Positions 22,321 through 25,129 of a stretch of 25,129 nucleotides of DNA are shown in pieces. Where the stretch lies: positions 1-25,129 of the IMG/VR virus record IMGVR_UViG_3300006916_000350, one strand, 5' to 3'. Within the stretch, counting starts at the first letter, position 1. Every line of letters starts with the position of its first letter. The translations under genes were made by a program, and so were the position numbers. The stretch is from a virus. The notes beneath the pieces were generated by a model. The model had not been told where the DNA came from and did no database searches. It was given only the letters and a program-made list of their open reading frames with translations.

Positions 22321-22869
22321 ATGACTAAAACTAGAAAAAGATCAGCACATTATGTAGATAACAAAAAGTTTCTACAGGCGATGATAGAGTATAAGGATAA
22401 GTGTGATAAGGCAGAAAAAAGAAAAAGAAAAGCACCACCTGTCACTAATTACATAGGTGAATGTTTTTTAAAGATTGCGAATCACTTATCTTACAGACCT
22501 AATTTTATTAACTATACATTTAGAGATGATATGATTTCTGATGGTATAGAAAACTGTTTACAATATCTTAAAAACTTTAATCCTGCAAAGTCTAATAATC
22601 CTTTTGCTTACTTTACGCAAATAATATATTATGCTTTTATTAGAAGAATACAGAAAGAGAAAAAACAAACTAACATTAAATATAAAATGATAGAACAAGG
22701 AGGTATAGATGAATTTTCTGTACTACCTGGTGATACAAACAACGATTACAAAAACCAGTTTTTAGAATTTTTAAGAAAGAATAAACCATCAACTGAAGAA
22801 CCACAAAAGAACGAAATTAAAATAAAGAAAAGAAAAAAAAGAACCTATACAAGTGTTTTAGACGTATAA
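22321..22869 (+). CDS. gp55: Late-transcription sigma factor gp55
   Basis: A 182-residue homologue of T4 gp55 (185 residues), the small sigma factor that directs host RNA polymerase to TATAAATA late promoters. The N-terminus (HYVDNKKFLQAMIEYK, 10-25) parallels T4's YNYVNNKELLQAIIDWK, which supports ATG 22321 as the start despite the absence of a Shine-Dalgarno. The sigma region 2-like core covers about 65-112 (FRDDMISDGIENCLQYLKNF, then NNPFAYFTQIIYYAFIRRIQKE). The C-terminus is unusual: it is basic (KIKKRKKR) and ends TYTSVLDV, where T4 gp55 ends with an acidic, hydrophobic clamp-binding segment. The TAA overlaps the gp47 ATG by one base. It is transcribed from a consensus sigma70 promoter. 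Confidence 0.93.
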   Translation: MTKTRKRSAHYVDNKKFLQAMIEYKDKCDKAEKRKRKAPPVTNYIGECFLKIANHLSYRPNFINYTFRDDMISDGIENCLQYLKNFNPAKSNNPFAYFTQIIYYAFIRRIQKEKKQTNIKYKMIEQGGIDEFSVLPGDTNNDYKNQFLEFLRKNKPSTEEPQKNEIKIKKRKKRTYTSVLDV

Positions 22870-23936
22870 TGAAGATCGCACTATTGAATGATACACACTT
22901 CGGTGTTCGTAATGACAGCGAAGCGTTTAGAAAATATCAGCTTAGATTTTATAATGAAATCTTTTTTCCATACCTAAAAGAAAACAATATTAATACATTG
23001 GTACATTTAGGTGATGTTGTAGATAGAAGAAAGTTTATTAACTTTCAAACTGCTTCTATTTTTAGAGAACAATTTTGGGATAGATTATATAAAGAAAAGA
23101 TTGATACACATATCATTATAGGTAACCACGATACCTATTTTAAAAATACAAACAACGTAAATGCTATAGAAAATCTATACTCATCATTTGATAAAGTACA
23201 CGAACCATTTATCTATACTAAATCAACTGTTGTAGAGTTTGATGGTACACCTATATTATTTGTACCTTGGATTTGTGATGACAACTACGATCACTCTATG
23301 GAAACGTTAAGAACAGCAAAAGCAGAAATTGTAATGGGCCATTTAGAAGTCAAAGGTGTAGAAATGCAAAATGGCGTAATCAATGAACACGGTTTATCAA
23401 AATCAGATTTTAGTAGATATGATAGAGTAATATCAGGACACTTTCATAAACATACAGATGATGGTCAGATACACTACAATGGTGCTCAATATGAGATGAC
23501 ATGGTCAGATTACCAAGACCCTAAAGGTTTTCATATCTTTGATACAGAAACAAGAGAAATAGAAAGAGTTATTAACCCTCTAACTATACACAAAAAGATA
23601 ATATATGATGATAAAAAACATGACTATAAAAATTTTGACATACAACCATACAACGAACACTTTATTAAATTAATCGTTTTACAGAAAACAGATAACGAGC
23701 TATTTGACAAATTTGTAGAAAGGTTGTATAATGAGATAAGTGTACATGATTTAAATATTGTAGAGGATTATTCTGATATTAAAGCTAGCGTAAGAGAAGA
23801 CATATTAGAAATGGGCGAAGATACAGTTACATTCCTAAATAATTATGTAGATCAATTAGAAACAGATATAAACAAAACAAAGTTAAAGGAATACTTAAAG
23901 TCAATTTACATAGAAGCTAACGACAACAACGTATGA
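22869..23936 (+). CDS. gp47: Recombination nuclease subunit gp47 (Mre11/SbcD-like)
   Basis: A 355-residue homologue of T4 gp47 (339 residues), the metallophosphoesterase subunit of the gp46/gp47 complex, which resects DNA ends for recombination-dependent replication and degrades host DNA. The motifs are complete: LNDTHFG with D8 and H10, HLGDVVDRRK with D49, IGNHD (84-88) with N86 and H87, VMGHLE with H158, and SGHFHKH (189-195) with H191 and H193. The C-terminal cap and gp46-binding region follow. The start overlaps the gp55 stop (TAATG), and its own TGA overlaps the gp46 start (ATGA), so all three are coupled. The order 55-47-46 is, as I recall, common in cyanophages and differs from T4. 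Confidence 0.96.
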   Translation: MKIALLNDTHFGVRNDSEAFRKYQLRFYNEIFFPYLKENNINTLVHLGDVVDRRKFINFQTASIFREQFWDRLYKEKIDTHIIIGNHDTYFKNTNNVNAIENLYSSFDKVHEPFIYTKSTVVEFDGTPILFVPWICDDNYDHSMETLRTAKAEIVMGHLEVKGVEMQNGVINEHGLSKSDFSRYDRVISGHFHKHTDDGQIHYNGAQYEMTWSDYQDPKGFHIFDTETREIERVINPLTIHKKIIYDDKKHDYKNFDIQPYNEHFIKLIVLQKTDNELFDKFVERLYNEISVHDLNIVEDYSDIKASVREDILEMGEDTVTFLNNYVDQLETDINKTKLKEYLKSIYIEANDNNV

Positions 23937-25129
23937 TATATTTTAAAAAATTAAGATGGCGTAACTTTCTATCTACAGGTAATCAATTTATAGAAGTAGA
24001 TTTAAGAAAGGCACCATCAACATTAATTATTGGTATGAACGGTGCAGGTAAATCAACTTTACTTGACGCATTATGTTTTGCTTTGTTTAATCGTGCCTTT
24101 AGAGATATAAAGAAAGAACAACTTGTAAATACTATCAATCAAAATGATTGTGAAATAGAAGTAGAATTTGAAACAAGCAACAAACAATACAAAGTAGTAA
24201 GAGGTATTAAACCTAATAAGTTTGAAGTTTATTGTAATGACGTATTGTTAAACCAAGACGCTTCTAATTTAGATTATCAAAATGCTTTAGAACAAACCAT
24301 TTTAAAATGTAACTATCGTGCTTTCTGCCAGGTGGTCATCCTTGGATCAACATCATACGAACCATTTATGCACTTACGAGCAAGATATAGACGAGAGGTT
24401 GTAGAAGAAATATTAGACATAAGAGTATTCTCACATATGGATTTATTGTTAAGACAGAAACAAGGTGAGTTAAGTAAGGCTGTTATTGATGTAAAACATA
24501 GATATGATTTGATGACAGAAAAATACGAATTACAAAAGGCTCATTTTGAACAAATACAAAATAGAGATAATACAGATATAGAAGACCGTAGAAAACAACT
24601 AAAAGAAAACGAGCAAAGTAATTATGAATATAATCAAAAGTTACAAACACTAAACGAAAAAATTATATCCACAAAAGCAGAGATATGGGGTAGTGAAAAA
24701 GTACTTAAAAAAGAAAAAGAATTAGATAAGTTAGAAACAAAGATAGAACATAATTTAGAAACACATAAAAAAGATGTTAGTTTTTTTGAAACAAATGACA
24801 ACTGTCCTACGTGTACACAACCTATCAATGAAAGATTCAAACAAACAAAAATTTACGAAGGTAGAAAAAAGATTAGCGAACTAGAAGACGGATTGCAGAA
24901 ACTAACGGCCGAGATGGGGAAAACACAAGAACAAATTAAACAATACAAAGCAGTAGAAAAAAGATTAAATGATTTAGATATATCTGTTGCAAAAGTAAAT
25001 ACATCCATTTCAGAAATCAATAGACACTCAAATAGATTAGATACAGAAATTGCTAAATTTGAAAATGCTGATACTAATACAAACGTTATACAAAAAGAAT
25101 TAGAACAAATAAAAGAAGACTTAAAATTA
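23933..25129 (+). CDS. gp46: Recombination nuclease subunit gp46 (Rad50/SbcC-like), 3' end beyond window
   Basis: The frame opens at ATG 23933, overlapping the gp47 stop by four bases, and stays open to the window end: 399 codons of a protein that is 560 residues in T4. It is the ABC-type ATPase partner of gp47. The N-terminal half-site is present: LRWRNFLSTG, then Walker A GMNGAGKST (34-42), and the Q-loop-like region CQVVILGSTSYEPFM. From about 165 it becomes a long charged coiled coil. The zinc hook NCPTCTQ (C291, C294) lies in the middle and joins two complexes. The coil returns after it. The signature motif, Walker B and second ATPase half are outside the window. Confidence 0.95.
   Translation, partial: MIYFKKLRWRNFLSTGNQFIEVDLRKAPSTLIIGMNGAGKSTLLDALCFALFNRAFRDIKKEQLVNTINQNDCEIEVEFETSNKQYKVVRGIKPNKFEVYCNDVLLNQDASNLDYQNALEQTILKCNYRAFCQVVILGSTSYEPFMHLRARYRREVVEEILDIRVFSHMDLLLRQKQGELSKAVIDVKHRYDLMTEKYELQKAHFEQIQNRDNTDIEDRRKQLKENEQSNYEYNQKLQTLNEKIISTKAEIWGSEKVLKKEKELDKLETKIEHNLETHKKDVSFFETNDNCPTCTQPINERFKQTKIYEGRKKISELEDGLQKLTAEMGKTQEQIKQYKAVEKRLNDLDISVAKVNTSISEINRHSNRLDTEIAKFENADTNTNVIQKELEQIKEDLKL

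Overview
The window is a strongly A+T-rich, densely packed stretch of a T4-like myovirus (Straboviridae-like) genome. Every convincing gene lies on the + strand, and many neighbouring genes overlap or abut. The gene order neck (gp13, gp14), sheath stabiliser (gp15), terminase (gp16, gp17), sheath (gp18), tube (gp19), portal (gp20), prohead core (gp67), protease (gp21), scaffold (gp22), major capsid (gp23) is collinear with phage T4. The low GC, the 'MAYIG'-type and TLTNKT-repeat virion proteins, and the inserted small genes point to a marine T4-like phage, probably a SAR11/Pelagibacter myovirus of the HTVC008M type. That host assignment is inference. No photosynthesis genes of the cyanophage kind are present.

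Layout. Positions 1-3008 hold small virion-type proteins and an 832-residue repetitive fibre/structural protein at the place where T4 carries gene 12 and wac. Positions 3099-7577 encode neck, tail completion and DNA packaging. Positions 7629-10086 encode tail sheath and tube. Positions 10127-16537 encode portal, prohead core, protease, scaffold and major capsid, with several small unassigned genes inserted between gp67 and gp21. A strong intrinsic terminator at 16562-16588 closes the capsid block. Positions 16609-19106 hold a small membrane protein, a second tube-fold protein and a radical SAM enzyme with an N-terminal twitch-like cysteine domain. Positions 19137-21960 hold uvsY, uvsW, a SAM-dependent methyltransferase and a conserved unknown. 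Positions 22034-25129 hold a three-helix membrane protein, the late sigma factor gp55, and the recombination nuclease pair gp47/gp46 (gp46 runs off the end).

Regulation can be read from the sequence. Five exact TATAAATA boxes (T4 late-promoter consensus) sit in gaps upstream of the fibre, gp13, gp18, gp21 and gp22 genes. A TATAAGTA variant precedes gp20 and a CATAAATA variant follows the gp23 terminator. Gene 55, whose product reads such late boxes, has instead a near-perfect sigma70 promoter (TTGACA-16-TGATATAAT) whose predicted +1 is the A of its own ATG, so its mRNA should be leaderless. Three GATAAATA variants each start exactly 13 bases before an ATG, which would also give leaderless late transcripts.

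The most unusual items are the twitch/radical SAM enzyme in a virion-gene context, the predicted leaderless sigma70 and late promoters, the identical 78-bp intragenic repeat in the fibre gene, the long K/E-rich block in the scaffold protein, and an unlisted 52-codon gene after the portal. I saw no CRISPR array, tRNA, insertion sequence or attachment site. No gene-free stretch exceeds about 90 bases.
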